This document shows positions 36,807 through 46,054 of a DNA stretch of 64,000 bases, piece after piece (the stretch's first letter is position 1; the number at the start of each line of letters is the position of its first letter). Source of the stretch: DTU015 sp012837895 (lineage in GTDB: Bacteria > Bacillota > Sulfobacillia > Fermentithermobacillales > Fermentithermobacillaceae); NCBI GenBank assembly GCA_050952085.1, contig JBMNKH010000003.1:310001-374000 (forward strand). Direction: 5' to 3'. The position numbers and the translations under genes are program-made. The notes beneath the pieces were generated by a model. It had not been told where the DNA came from. It ran no database searches and was given only the letters and a program-made list of their open reading frames with translations.

Positions 36807-37100
36807 ACCCTGTAACCCTATAGCCCCGCAGTTAGCTCTGGGTTCCTGTATTCCTTCTGCTCGCCTTCTGTTGTAGTTAAAGCAGGTTGACGTCCTGAAT
36901 GTGCGGGCCCACAATGAGCAATGAGTCCTGTCTAGAGATTTCCGTCAAGAGAACGATTCCTCTCAAAAGAAGGATTCCCTCTGATGACATGGAATGCTCC
37001 TTCTTAGATCGCTGCCGGCGGACTGATTGTTCTCATGTGGATTTCCTTTAGTTCTTGCATACGCAGCGTCCTGCAAGAAGAGTAAATTAGGAGGGATATC
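36807..37100. other. intergenic stretch after defence island
   Basis: About 290 bp without gene, convincing terminator or repeat. It ends in an AGGAGGG ribosome site for the peptidase gene. Confidence 0.4.
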
Positions 37101-38282
37101 GTGAATCACCGGATACACAAGTTACAGGGCCTTCTTCAAAAAAATGATGTAGATGGGGTTTTGTACGCGACAAGTGGCAACCTGCAGTACTTTCTCAATG
37201 ACGCTTCCTTTTGGTGGCAAAGAACTCCGGAAACAGGTGGCCCGTCTATAGACATTGACGAGCTCGATTCAGGCGGCGATGCCGGCCATTTTTTGAACAG
37301 GCCTGATTGCATCCTGTATGTTCCTGCTTCAGACGAACCGGTCTTGATTATGACCTATCAGCGGGCAAAGGACATGCAGCATATCCCTATACAGCAGGAA
37401 ACCTGCTTCTACGACCGGATTCCCGACGTGTTAGGTGGATATGTGCGAGGAAAACGGATTGCATGCGGGGAGAGCTGCAACTCCTATCTCAAACAGGTGG
37501 TTGCCCGGGTCTGTCCGGATGCTGAAATCCTGGACGGAGAACACTACGGTGAGCAGCTTAGGAAGATAAAAGATGAAGATGAGATTGCCACCCTGCGTAA
37601 GGCAGCAGCTTTCACCGATGAAGCCATGGCAGCCATTGTACCGGCAATCCGTCCGGGTGCGACCCCCAGGGATATAGAAAACCTGTTAGTTCAATATGCA
37701 CTCGATCGCGGTTTGTCAGATTTGGCTTTCTCTCCGGCTTGTATATGCGTAAGGTCAGGCGCTCCAGGTTCAGAAGAGATTTTCGGACACCCCCATGATC
37801 AACCCATAGTAGAGGGAACAGCCGTCACCTTTGATTTTGGGTATGTAGTGGACGGGTACTGTTCCGACTTCGGACGCGCGTTTTATTGCGGGCGGCCGGA
37901 ACCGGTCATCGCTGACGCGTACAAAGCCCTCCAGGAAGCTCACTGTCATCTCTTAGAGACCGTTAAACCCGGGATGAAAATGGACCTTGCTTTCAGGATC
38001 CTGACTGCCAGTCTTGAAAAGCATAACTTCGGCAAGTACCTCCGGGACTATTGGGATACAGGCATTATGGGGCATCAAATCGGTATAGATGTGCATGAGC
38101 GGCCGTGGCTCCACAATAGGGCGGAAGAAGTGTTTGAGGCCGGTATGGTTATGTGCATTGAACCAAAGATTTGGTATCCGGGCAAAGCATATCTACGGGT
38201 TGAAGACATGGTGCTTCTCACCGGGAATGGCTGCGAGTCTTTGACAAAATTCGACCGTGAACTGTTTGAACTTCCAGTGTGA
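37101..38282 (+). CDS. M24-family Xaa-Pro peptidase
   Basis: A 393-residue cytoplasmic peptidase of the pita-bread fold (Xaa-Pro aminopeptidase/dipeptidase or creatinase group). The creatinase N-domain spans roughly the first 150 residues. All five metal ligands are in place: the two Asp in VTFDFGYVVDGYCSDFGR, His in GHQIGIDVHE, Glu in CIEPKIWY, and Glu in RVEDMVLL. Start GTG 37101 follows TTAGGAGGG. It stands alone on the plus strand between the defence island and dfx. The exact substrate cannot be read from the sequence. Confidence 0.85.
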   Translation: MNHRIHKLQGLLQKNDVDGVLYATSGNLQYFLNDASFWWQRTPETGGPSIDIDELDSGGDAGHFLNRPDCILYVPASDEPVLIMTYQRAKDMQHIPIQQETCFYDRIPDVLGGYVRGKRIACGESCNSYLKQVVARVCPDAEILDGEHYGEQLRKIKDEDEIATLRKAAAFTDEAMAAIVPAIRPGATPRDIENLLVQYALDRGLSDLAFSPACICVRSGAPGSEEIFGHPHDQPIVEGTAVTFDFGYVVDGYCSDFGRAFYCGRPEPVIADAYKALQEAHCHLLETVKPGMKMDLAFRILTASLEKHNFGKYLRDYWDTGIMGHQIGIDVHERPWLHNRAEEVFEAGMVMCIEPKIWYPGKAYLRVEDMVLLTGNGCESLTKFDRELFELPV

Positions 38283-38618
38283 CAGGACTTGGTTCTTGAC
38301 CTGTAACGCCGTGGAATATATCGGCGCCAAGCCGTTAAGAGCGTGCTTGGAACGTTGTCATGGCCGACCTCGTTACGGCATGTCTTGGTGTGCGTGACTT
38401 GCTATTGCGGTTGACATGGCCTGTGCGTCATGCGGAAGCCGAGCTAGCAAGCCCCTTCTCGATAAGACGATTTATTGGATTTTACACGAATGGGCTTAAC
38501 GGAGCACTTGTTTCTTGTGTTCATTCGTGCAACTATAACATAGAAAGATTATTAACTAAGAATCAGTATTGATATCCCTCTTCAAGGAACACCAAATGTA
38601 TGACTGGAGGTAATCCAA
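38283..38618. other. intergenic stretch before dfx
   Basis: No convincing gene; a 70-codon frame in it has no ribosome site or family likeness. The AT-rich part just before dfx (about 38,525-38,580) probably holds its promoter, but no exact boxes can be assigned. Confidence 0.4.
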
Positions 38619-38999
38619 ATGACAAACGTTAATGAAGTCTACAAGTGTGATTTGTGCGGCAATATTGTCAGAGTAGTTCACGCTGGATTCGGGCAATTGG
38701 TGTGTTGTGGAGAACCTATGCAACTTGTGACCGAAAGGACCTCAGTGAATGAGGGACTTGAAAAGCACGTACCTGTGCCTGAAGAAGAAACCGGAGTGTT
38801 AACGGTCAAAATCGGCAGCGTGGAACATCCCATGACCCGTGAGCACTACATTGAATGGGTTGAAGTACAGGAGGACAATGGTAACGTACAGGTGAAATTC
38901 CTGAACCCGGAAGATAAGCCTGTTGCCCGGTTCGAACTCACAGGTAAGCCAGTGAAAGTAAGGGCATACTGCAATCTCCATGGATTGTGGAAGGCGTAG
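38619..38999 (+). CDS. dfx: desulfoferrodoxin / superoxide reductase (2Fe type)
   Basis: A 126-residue cytoplasmic protein that reduces superoxide to peroxide in anaerobes. The N-terminal desulforedoxin-like centre has Cys10, Cys13, Cys29 and Cys30. The catalytic centre has His50 (in EKHVP, with the family's Glu-Lys pair), His70 (VEHPM), His76 (REHYI), and Cys118 with His121 (AYCNLHGLW). The full ligand set is present, so it should be active. Start ATG 38619 follows TGGAGGT. It is a single-gene unit with a strong terminator downstream, and it supports an anaerobic host exposed at times to air. Confidence 0.95.
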   Translation: MTNVNEVYKCDLCGNIVRVVHAGFGQLVCCGEPMQLVTERTSVNEGLEKHVPVPEEETGVLTVKIGSVEHPMTREHYIEWVEVQEDNGNVQVKFLNPEDKPVARFELTGKPVKVRAYCNLHGLWKA

Positions 39000-39120
39000 G
39001 GTACACGTCCAAGGAGCCTTGACTTATCTGGGGTAAGGTGCCCTATGACGAGTGAAATACCGACTGTGCTTTGGATTTCGGAGTAACACCTTCAGCGCCC
39101 AGTGTATAGTCTCCACGCTA

Positions 39121-39150
39121 GGGGCCTCCGCCAACCGGACGGAGGCCTCT
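39121..39150 (+). terminator. hairpin terminator after dfx
   Basis: GGCCTCCG at 39123 pairs with CGGAGGCC at 39140-39147 around a short loop, followed by TCTTGCTTTTG. It lies 120 bp after dfx and before the next gene. Confidence 0.7.
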
Positions 39151-39240
39151 TGCTTTTGTCTTCACAATTGAGCAATCTTGCCGGGTCATGGCATCTCATG
39201 GTAGAATCTGTCAGAAAAAGGCAGGAAGGAGGATTGGTGC

Positions 39241-40011
39241 TTGGATTTCAAAAGGCATTTTGTTGATTTGCCTGTTGCTTTGATTAGAGAAAAGAGGCTT
39301 CGTCCAGCAGATCTCCGATTATACATGCAAATAAGCCTTACGCCGGGTTGTTCCATTTCAGAGTTGAGTAGACTGACTGGATACGGACGTGGTGCTGTTA
39401 GGAGTCAATGCAACAGGCTTTCTAGTTGCGGCTGGGTTGTGATTGTTCAAGAGGGGATGCGGAAGGTAGTGTATCCTACCATGCCTCACGAGATACAAAA
39501 TGAAGTTGCCGAACAATACAAGGAAACGATAAGATTTGCTTCCCGTGTAGGACAAACCCATATGTATGAATGGCTCAAGATTATGGTTGACGCATACCCG
39601 ATTATGGTTGATGTGAGACCGCGGTTCCTGCAAAACCCGGAAACCAATGAATATATGGAATATGACTGCTTCTTACCAGCGCCTTTTAACAAGGCATGGG
39701 AATTTCATGGCCACCAGCACTTTGGCCCTACTCAGATGTTCCCAAACAAGGATGCCCTAAGAAAGCTTCAGACACGTGACCATGTGAAAGCTAGCCTCAG
39801 TCAGAAATATGGAATAGAACTGGTAGTCGTTACAGCGGAGGATCTGTCTTATGAGGGTATGTTGGCCAAAACCCCTGCTGACGTGCCTCGTAAGTATGTC
39901 GATCCTAGTGATCCTTATGTGCTGGCTTTAGAAAGTCTCTGCCAAGAATATGCCGCAGGCGTGCGAAGGATGATTGCAAGACAAGAAAGACAAGTCAGGA
40001 ACCAGCAATGA
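39241..40011 (+). CDS. winged-helix protein with restriction-endonuclease-like C-domain
   Basis: A 256-residue protein starting at TTG 39241 behind GGAAGGAGG. The N-terminal ~75 residues form a winged helix (LTPGCSISELSRLTGYGRGAVRSQCNRLSSCGWVVI). The C-terminal part has MEYDCFLPAPFNKAWEFHGHQHF, then LQTRDHVKASLSQKYGIELVVVT. This looks like a PD-(D/E)xK or Vsr/DUF559-type nuclease core: an Asp in one strand, Glu-Phe-His-Gly in the next, and a helix with basic residues. Catalytic activity is inferred. It ends just before an array of seven GGTACC-centred repeats. It could be a DNA-binding or repair protein, a transposon-related endonuclease, or a restriction protein. Confidence 0.55.
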   Translation: MDFKRHFVDLPVALIREKRLRPADLRLYMQISLTPGCSISELSRLTGYGRGAVRSQCNRLSSCGWVVIVQEGMRKVVYPTMPHEIQNEVAEQYKETIRFASRVGQTHMYEWLKIMVDAYPIMVDVRPRFLQNPETNEYMEYDCFLPAPFNKAWEFHGHQHFGPTQMFPNKDALRKLQTRDHVKASLSQKYGIELVVVTAEDLSYEGMLAKTPADVPRKYVDPSDPYVLALESLCQEYAAGVRRMIARQERQVRNQQ

Positions 40012-40044
40012 AGTCTGCATTATCAAGGCCTCAGAACTGCAACA

Positions 40045-40265
40045 GTGACTGGATCCGGTACCAGGTTGTGCTAGTCGCTGGTCGGATCTGGTACCAGGTT
40101 GTGCGGATTCCCGGTCGGTCTTGGTACCAGCTCCGTCAGCACCTGGTCGGTTTTGGTACCAGATTGCAGGCAAAGCTGGCTGGTTTTGGTACCACCTTTG
40201 GTCTGAAGGTGGTCGATTCTGATACCAGGTTGCGCAAGGAGTGGTTGATGTCAGTACCAGGTTAC
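40045..40265. repeat. seven 33-bp repeats centred on GGTACC
   Basis: The 6-bp palindrome GGTACC (or GATACC, AGTACC in the last two units) recurs at 40057, 40090, 40123, 40155, 40188, 40221 and 40253, that is every 32-33 bp. The units share the pattern TTGGTACCAGGTTG near the core and GGTCGG-type sequence between, but drift in the rest. The array lies in the gap between the winged-helix/nuclease gene and the MFS gene. Its role is unknown. Confidence 0.8.
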
Positions 40266-40408
40266 AGTAAAACCTCGCAGGTTATTGTATCGGTCCTGAC
40301 ACTGATCGAAGATAACAGCCTGGAATAAGCTTTGCGTGCCCCGTGCTCTAAGATATCCTGAGTTCTGATGGCTGTAGCAGGATACACATACTTCTTGGAG
40401 GCTCGCAA

Positions 40409-41713
40409 ATGAACAAGCAAACTTCGGAGAGGTCTTGGGTAAGCGGGGCAATCATCTTATCCTTTGGTTGGTTCTTGCTGTATGCAACCAGAACCACGCT
40501 ATCTTCTGCACTCAAAGACATTGGGGAATTTTGGGCGCTTTCAGAAGGATTTCTAGGGTTTATTGCATCCTCGTTTTTCTTCTCATATGCGTTGTTGCAA
40601 ATTCCCACAGGCATCTTAGCGGACAAGTATGGTGCCCGCAAGATGATAGTGATAGGATTTGCTACTAAGGCTGTAGGGCTTCTTCTAGGTGTTTTATCTA
40701 CGAATCCTTACCAGTTCCTCTTGTCCAGGGTTCTAACAGGGGCGGGACAAGCCCACTATTTCGCATGCCAACAGGCAATCCTGTATTTCATACTGCCTCC
40801 CGATAAACGTGCCAGAGGCATTGCCATGACCTCTGCAGGAGCAGGGCTGGGAAGTGCAAGTGGTTTTCTCCTGGGCAAGTTTCTCGCTAGTTCCACACTT
40901 GGTTGGAAAATGCCCTTTGTGGTTCTTGCCATGTTTGCCGGAGCTTACAGTGTAATAGTGTTGCGAGGCGTACCTGAGCCCCCGTTTGGGGCTGCCAGGA
41001 GTTCGGAAAAGCCTTCCGGAAAGCCTTCCAACCCAAAGCCGGAGGTGCAAAGACCACATGCACAAAGTGCCCATGGTTCTGGCGCGGCAGGTCCGGTATC
41101 AAAACTTGGCCCTCGCTGGAGATTTCTCTTTTTCATGGCCGCGTGCCACTTCTTGACCATGTATAGTTTCAACATGATGCTTACTTGGCTCCCTTACTAT
41201 TTTGAGACTGTGAGGGGGTTTGAGGGTGGGCTGGCAGCGGTTATTCCTGTGGTAATGCCTCTTGTTATGGCCCCTGCCGCCATTGTATGGGGAATAGCGG
41301 CGGACAAACACAAGAGCAGGGATTTCGTTCTTTGGATCTGTCTCCCTATTGCCGGAATTGCCGTGGCAATGATTCCTGCCATGGGTTCTCCGGTGTTACT
41401 TGTTCTTAGCCTAATGGTCTACGGTATGACTGGAAAGCTGGCATTCGATCCTGTATTGACTGCTACAGTTTCGGAAAATGCTCCCCGGCATGCCCATGGT
41501 CTGTTCTTGGCATCTTTTAACCTTGCGGCGAGTTTGGCAATGGTAGTTGCTCCTTCCGCAACCGGATTCATGGCTCAAAAATTCGGTGATTTCACCATTA
41601 GCTTCGTTATGGCGGGGGCGTTTCATTTCGTAGCGCTGCTGGCGTTTGTACAAGCCAAGCGGAGCATTGCCAAGCCGGACCCCTACGGTGAGCAAGTCGC
41701 AGGTATATCTTGA
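40409..41713 (+). CDS. MFS transporter
   Basis: A 434-residue major facilitator carrier with about 12 helices. The N-terminal half has the loop 2-3 motif GILADKYGARKMI (family pattern GxLaDrxGrr). The second half repeats it as GIAADKHKSRD. A long, low-complexity Pro/Ser/Lys loop (residues ~205-230) separates the halves in the cytoplasm. ATG 40409 follows TTGGAGG. The organic-anion or sugar-phosphate subgroup is likely from the helix pattern, but the substrate is not identifiable. A terminator follows 20 bp after the stop. Confidence 0.85.
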   Translation: MNKQTSERSWVSGAIILSFGWFLLYATRTTLSSALKDIGEFWALSEGFLGFIASSFFFSYALLQIPTGILADKYGARKMIVIGFATKAVGLLLGVLSTNPYQFLLSRVLTGAGQAHYFACQQAILYFILPPDKRARGIAMTSAGAGLGSASGFLLGKFLASSTLGWKMPFVVLAMFAGAYSVIVLRGVPEPPFGAARSSEKPSGKPSNPKPEVQRPHAQSAHGSGAAGPVSKLGPRWRFLFFMAACHFLTMYSFNMMLTWLPYYFETVRGFEGGLAAVIPVVMPLVMAPAAIVWGIAADKHKSRDFVLWICLPIAGIAVAMIPAMGSPVLLVLSLMVYGMTGKLAFDPVLTATVSENAPRHAHGLFLASFNLAASLAMVVAPSATGFMAQKFGDFTISFVMAGAFHFVALLAFVQAKRSIAKPDPYGEQVAGIS

Positions 41714-41733
41714 TTGGATCACTCATTTTGTTG

Positions 41734-41760
41734 GGGTCCCTCAGCTTGTTTGAGGGACCT
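41734..41760. terminator. bidirectional hairpin terminator
   Basis: GGTCCCTCA and TGAGGGACC form a 9-bp stem around an 8-nt loop, with T-rich sequence after it. It serves the convergent MFS and ABC permease genes. Confidence 0.75.
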
Positions 41761-41766
41761 CTTGCC

Positions 41767-42501
41767 TTAATGGATCCATTTCCGTTTCACATTTCTGGTG
41801 CTGAAGACGAAAAGCACAAGACTGAATGCAACAAGTACGGCAAGGCTTATTCCTAATCGGATATGCCCTTGGTTATTGATGGCAGTCTTCAAAATATCCG
41901 CGCCATATGTGAGAGGCATTATGTAAGACAACGGCCGGATCCCCCTGGGCAAATCTTGAACTGGGATGAAGAGACCGCACAGAAACATCATCGGGAACCT
42001 GAAGAAGTTGGAAAAGGTCTGGGCTTCAAAGACCTCACTCACCGATACTGCGATGGCCAGGCCTAGGAATGTAGAGGTGACTGCTATGAGAACCACAGCC
42101 GCAAGTCCCAGCAGCCAATTTATGCCGGTTAGGTTTACCGCAAACGATGCAAACAACACCGGAACGAAAGCGTTTACAACCCCGAACAGAATAGCTCCCG
42201 TTGTCTTGGCCAGCATCAGTAGATTCAGGTCGATGGGCGCAAGCAGCAAACGGTCAAAAGAACGGCGTCTCCTTTCAAAGGTGATAGTCACAGCCAGCAT
42301 GGAAGTGGTCCCGAACAATATGGACATCGCCATAACCCCAGGCAAAACACCCCGTATGTCAATCGCCGTTTGAGAACGCAGGAAAAACATGAGGGTCCAG
42401 GCCACAGGGAACACAATGCCCCAACTAATGTTGGGAGGTTTCAGGTAATAATTCTTCATGTCTTTCATCAGGATGTTCTTGAATGCGATCCACGATTTCA
42501 T
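41767..42501 (-). CDS. ABC-2 type permease
   Basis: A 244-residue membrane subunit of an ABC exporter, with about six helices. It has the ABC-2 family pattern in which the first helix (ISWGIVFPVAWTLMFFL) is followed by a cytoplasmic loop with the RRRSFDRLLLAP motif, and FLCGLFIPVQDLPRGIRPL between helices 4 and 5. Its start overlaps the stop of the ATPase gene by four bases (ATGA), so the two form one complex, most likely for export of a drug, lipid or peptide. Confidence 0.85.
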   Translation of the reverse strand: MKSWIAFKNILMKDMKNYYLKPPNISWGIVFPVAWTLMFFLRSQTAIDIRGVLPGVMAMSILFGTTSMLAVTITFERRRRSFDRLLLAPIDLNLLMLAKTTGAILFGVVNAFVPVLFASFAVNLTGINWLLGLAAVVLIAVTSTFLGLAIAVSVSEVFEAQTFSNFFRFPMMFLCGLFIPVQDLPRGIRPLSYIMPLTYGADILKTAINNQGHIRLGISLAVLVAFSLVLFVFSTRNVKRKWIH

Positions 42502-43457
42502 TTGTGTCCACCCTCGTTCTTCATCTCTTGAGCTTCTATGCCTGTCACTTTCACAAACACGTCTTCCAACGAAGGCCTTACTATTTTCGCTTCATACACG
42601 CTCAAGTTGTTGTTCTTGAAAACCTCAATAATAGGGATTAGGTCGATAGCTTCGGCAGAGTAGATCCTTATGGCTCGCTGGTCGATGATTTCAAATCTGT
42701 AGCCCGGGAATACTTGCCGCAACAGGCCCGGTAATTCAGAAATGTCCTCGGCAGCGGTGATTTGAACCGTGTTTTCTTCCTGCGCCGCCTTGAGAAGCTC
42801 ATCTGTGTAGTCTGTTTTCACTATCTTGCCGTTAACGATAAAGGCAATCCGGTGGCACAACCGTTCAGCTTCTTCTATGTAATGGGTGGTCAAGAAAATG
42901 GTAGTGCCGTTCTTGTTGAGGTCAAGCAGGAGTTTTCTGATGTGCCTGGCGTTTTCAACGTCTATCCCCGTGGTTGGTTCATCCAGGAACAAAACTTCGG
43001 GATTGTGCATGATTCCTGCGGCAATTGTGAGCCTCCTTTTCATACCCCTTGAGTACGCGCCGAAGCGCCTGTGGGCGGCGCCTTTCAAGCCTACCAGTTC
43101 AAGCAAGTGCCACGCCCTTTGAGCTCGATTCGCCTTGTCCATGCCGTATAGCGCGCCGCAAAAACACAGGTTTTCCAGCCCGGTCATTTCCGGATAAAGA
43201 TTGCTTTCGTCAGGCACGATTCCCATAAGCTCCTGGGCCTTCTTCATATGCTTGACGCAGTCTATCCCTGCCAGGGCTATGAAGCCTTTGGTTACCCTGG
43301 CCAGGCCGGTTAGCATGTTAATCGTGGTTGTCTTACCTGCTCCGTTAGGCCCCAGGAATCCAAAAATCTCACCTTTCTTAACAGTGAAACTTATGTCATT
43401 CACGGCGATAAAATCGCCATATTGCTTGGTAAGGTTCCTGGCTTCGATGATGTTCAC
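42498..43457 (-). CDS. ABC transporter ATPase (drug/polyketide exporter type)
   Basis: A 319-residue ATPase with Walker A GPNGAGKTT, the signature YSRGMKRRL, Walker B VLFLDEPTTGID and the H-loop His in LTTHYIEEAE. The C-terminal ~90 residues are the extra regulatory domain usual in ABC-2 exporters (ITAAEDISELPGLLRQV). It is the first gene of a two-gene minus-strand operon with the permease. A divergent amidase lies 320 bp away. Confidence 0.9.
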   Translation of the reverse strand: MNIIEARNLTKQYGDFIAVNDISFTVKKGEIFGFLGPNGAGKTTTINMLTGLARVTKGFIALAGIDCVKHMKKAQELMGIVPDESNLYPEMTGLENLCFCGALYGMDKANRAQRAWHLLELVGLKGAAHRRFGAYSRGMKRRLTIAAGIMHNPEVLFLDEPTTGIDVENARHIRKLLLDLNKNGTTIFLTTHYIEEAERLCHRIAFIVNGKIVKTDYTDELLKAAQEENTVQITAAEDISELPGLLRQVFPGYRFEIIDQRAIRIYSAEAIDLIPIIEVFKNNNLSVYEAKIVRPSLEDVFVKVTGIEAQEMKNEGGHK

Positions 43458-43779
43458 TTACATCCCTCGATTCGCAACTCAGATGATGGTGCTCTTAAGC
43501 GTCGGCAAACATCAGTACTTGTGCGTTTTGCTTATGTGTTCTGTTGGAAGTTTATCACAAGCAAGAAACCGCGCCAAATCTCACGGAGATGCTGGATACC
43601 GCAGGCAGGGAGGGTGTCCGGGACCCGCATCAGCCAATAGTGGACTTGAACGCCCGGAAAAGCCAGCCGGAAAGGGAATGAGTAGATTCATGTGGAAAAC
43701 TTCGTGAGACGATGAATCGGCTACATTTTACATTTCGATCTCTGTCAACCTAATCTCCGGTTACGAAGGGTGTGAAATC
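43458..43779. other. divergent intergenic region
   Basis: This gap must hold promoters for the ABC operon and the amidase. Ribosome sites are visible near both starts, but no convincing -35/-10 boxes, riboswitch or operator could be assigned. Confidence 0.35.
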
Positions 43780-45354
43780 ATGAAGGCTGGACCAGGTAGA
43801 CCTGGTATTTTGAATGAGACTTCAGGTGATAACGATGCCAGGGCCCGTTACGCCCGTGAATTTGTGGCCGGGGCAACAGTGAAACAGTTGCAACAGGCAA
43901 TGGCATCAGGCGAACTTACATCGAGGGAAATAGTTCAAGCATATATAGAACGTATTGGCATTTACGACAAGCAAGGGCCGGCGCTGAATTCGGTCCTGGA
44001 GCTGAACCCTGAGGCGCTGTTTATAGCAGAGGCATTGGATGCTGAACTAGGCCGCAAGAGCCCAGGGTTTTTCAGGTTGGAAATGGACGACCCTCTGTAC
44101 AGGGATGCTGTGCAAGTCGGCCGGGGGCCAAGAGGGCCCTTGCACGGCATACCTGTTTTGGTCAAAGACAATGTGGATACTGCTGACATGATGCACACCA
44201 GCGCAGGCTCAGTAGCTCTTGCCAATTCTTACGCACGTAAGGACTCGTTTGTGGCACGGAAACTGCGAGAGGCAGGAGCGATTATACTAGGGAAAGCTAA
44301 TATGACTGAATGGGCCAACTTCATGGCAGAAAACATGCCTGGCGGTTACAGCTCTCGCGGTGGGCAGGTACTCAATCCCTACGGTCCCGGCGTTTACAGT
44401 CCAGGAGGCTCTAGTTCAGGATCGGCGGCTGCAGTGGCAGCGGGTTTCGCGCCTGTTTCAATAGGCACTGAAACATCAGGCTCTATTCTGAGCCCGGCCC
44501 ACGCAAACTCGGTGGTCGGTATAAAACCCACTGTTGGTCTGGTGAGCCGTTCCGGGATAATACCGATTTCCCATGTTCAAGACACCCCAGGACCTTTCGG
44601 TACTACGGTTGAAGATGCAGCTATCCTGCTTGGTGCTTTGACGGGAATCGATGAAGAAGATCCGGCAACTTGGGCGAGTGAAGGCAGATCTTACAGTGAT
44701 TACACCCAGTTTCTCGACAAAGACGGTTTGAAAAATGCCCGCATAGGTTTTGCAAAGGCTTCTTTGGAAAGAGTGGACGAAGAATCCCGTCCAATCATCG
44801 CTGCTGTGGAGGAAGTACTCAGGGATGCAGGAGCAGAGGTGATTGAGGTTCCTCCGCTGACCCCGGGACACTGGCGGGTCAGATGTCTGGTTTACGAGTT
44901 CAAACCTGCGATAAACAAATACCTATCACAGTTGTCTCCTAACGTCCCTGTCCACTCCCTCAAGGAACTGATAGAGTTCAATAACAGCCAGCCTGATAGG
45001 ATGCTCAAGTACGGGCAAGCGGTGTTGCTCCGGTCAGAAGCCGCCAGCGGCACTCTCACTGAACCGGAATACATAGAAACGAGAGCCAAAGTGGACCGTA
45101 CTTCCAGGAAGAGCATTGATTCCCTTCTCAAGGAACACAATCTAGATGCTCTGTTGTTCCCGCAAATCATGAACTCAGCTGTTTCTGCACAAGCAGGCTA
45201 TCCTTCCATATGCGTGCCTATAGGATACACCAAGGAGGGCAAGCCTGTCGGGGTGACCTTCACTGCAAGCGCTTATTCTGAACCTGTGCTGATCAGATTG
45301 GCGTATGCTTTTGAGCAGATCACCAAGGCGCGGAAACCACCGGAATTGGAGTAG
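43780..45354 (+). CDS. amidase signature family enzyme
   Basis: A 524-residue amidase that cleaves C-N amide bonds through a Ser-cisSer-Lys triad. The Lys lies in GIPVLVKDNVDT, the Ser/Gly run GGSSSGSAAAVAAG carries the cis-Ser, and the nucleophile lies in TETSGSILSPA. The C-terminal ASAYSEPVLIRLAYAFEQ is typical. Lengths of 480-530 are usual. The N-terminal leader (~30 residues) is polar and not a signal peptide. ATG 43780 follows GAAGGG. It could act on amides, peptide amides or aryl compounds, and fits the peptide-degrading set of the window. Confidence 0.9.
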   Translation: MKAGPGRPGILNETSGDNDARARYAREFVAGATVKQLQQAMASGELTSREIVQAYIERIGIYDKQGPALNSVLELNPEALFIAEALDAELGRKSPGFFRLEMDDPLYRDAVQVGRGPRGPLHGIPVLVKDNVDTADMMHTSAGSVALANSYARKDSFVARKLREAGAIILGKANMTEWANFMAENMPGGYSSRGGQVLNPYGPGVYSPGGSSSGSAAAVAAGFAPVSIGTETSGSILSPAHANSVVGIKPTVGLVSRSGIIPISHVQDTPGPFGTTVEDAAILLGALTGIDEEDPATWASEGRSYSDYTQFLDKDGLKNARIGFAKASLERVDEESRPIIAAVEEVLRDAGAEVIEVPPLTPGHWRVRCLVYEFKPAINKYLSQLSPNVPVHSLKELIEFNNSQPDRMLKYGQAVLLRSEAASGTLTEPEYIETRAKVDRTSRKSIDSLLKEHNLDALLFPQIMNSAVSAQAGYPSICVPIGYTKEGKPVGVTFTASAYSEPVLIRLAYAFEQITKARKPPELE

Positions 45355-45444
45355 TCGGCTTAGTCTAGTGCCAGGTTTATATGGGAAGTAAGTGACGGGT
45401 TTAGGGACCAGGTTCGGTTTGGATGTGGTCGGATTTCGTCCTAT

Positions 45445-45480
45445 GCACTGGCCCTCCAGCGGGAATGGAGGGCTTAGTGC
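45445..45480. terminator. bidirectional hairpin terminator
   Basis: GCACTGGCCCTCCA pairs with TGGAGGGCTTAGTGC over 13 of 15 positions around a short loop, between the convergent amidase and zinc-ribbon genes. Confidence 0.7.
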
Positions 45481-45487
45481 AGCTTCG

Positions 45488-45730
45488 TCACAACAACTTA
45501 GTATTATAGGCGCCCCGTACCATAACGTATGCTTCTGTGTCTTTCCTTTTGAGGGTCACTCGTGTAGCTAACTGCTGATTGCAGTTGGGGCAGAATAAGG
45601 TTCCAGGTTTACCGGATAAATCGACAGAGCTTTGGATGATCCTTTCTACATACATCCTCAATAACCGGCCTTTGCCTACTTTCTGGTAAAGAGCGATATC
45701 GGTCTTGCAGTAACCGCAGCGGACGAGCAT
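45488..45730 (-). CDS. small zinc-ribbon protein
   Basis: An 80-residue protein starting at ATG 45730, after AAAGGTAG. The frame can be extended upstream to 46009 but that part looks non-coding. Two CxxC pairs (VRCGYCKTD and FCPNCNQQ) 40 residues apart form a zinc ribbon; between them lies a basic helix (QKVGKGRLLRMYVERIIQ). Such small ribbons bind nucleic acid or partner proteins. No known family beyond that. Confidence 0.6.
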   Translation of the reverse strand: MLVRCGYCKTDIALYQKVGKGRLLRMYVERIIQSSVDLSGKPGTLFCPNCNQQLATRVTLKRKDTEAYVMVRGAYNTKLL

Positions 45731-46054
45731 AGTATAACTACCTTTGATTTTCCGGCAATATGGGTTCTTGTATATCAACTGCTGCCCTCCAAGGATTTTC
45801 CGATAACTTAGGTTGATGACGCCCGTGTTTCCATCCATTCCGGAGACCACACCACTCAGACCATCCGCTAGAGTCATTATAGGAGAAATCAGGGCAACTA
45901 AGATAGCGGCCAACTTAGAATGACTGTTCGGTCCAGCAATGATAAGATCGTGAGGATTAGGTAGCGGTGTTCTTCCTGCTGTTGAGTGTGAAAGGAAGAC
46001 CCAAGGCAAAGGGATACAAGGGACAGGTATAATGGATTAAGGATGTAACGAAAG

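Noticed and set aside
38360..38572. 70-codon plus frame between the M24 gene and dfx
   Set aside because: No ribosome site and no natural protein features; probably chance.
40045..40265. CRISPR or rRNA-type repeat at the GGTACC array
   Set aside because: The conserved part is about 12 bp with similar spacers; no cas genes and no rRNA likeness.
40008..40328. 106-codon frame through the 33-bp repeats
   Set aside because: It follows the repeat period, has no ribosome site, and its protein is repetitive.
45366..45436. Further units of the GGTACC array after the amidase gene
   Set aside because: Only two loose matches (AGTGCCAGG, GGGACCAGG) about 37 bp apart; too weak to list as a repeat.
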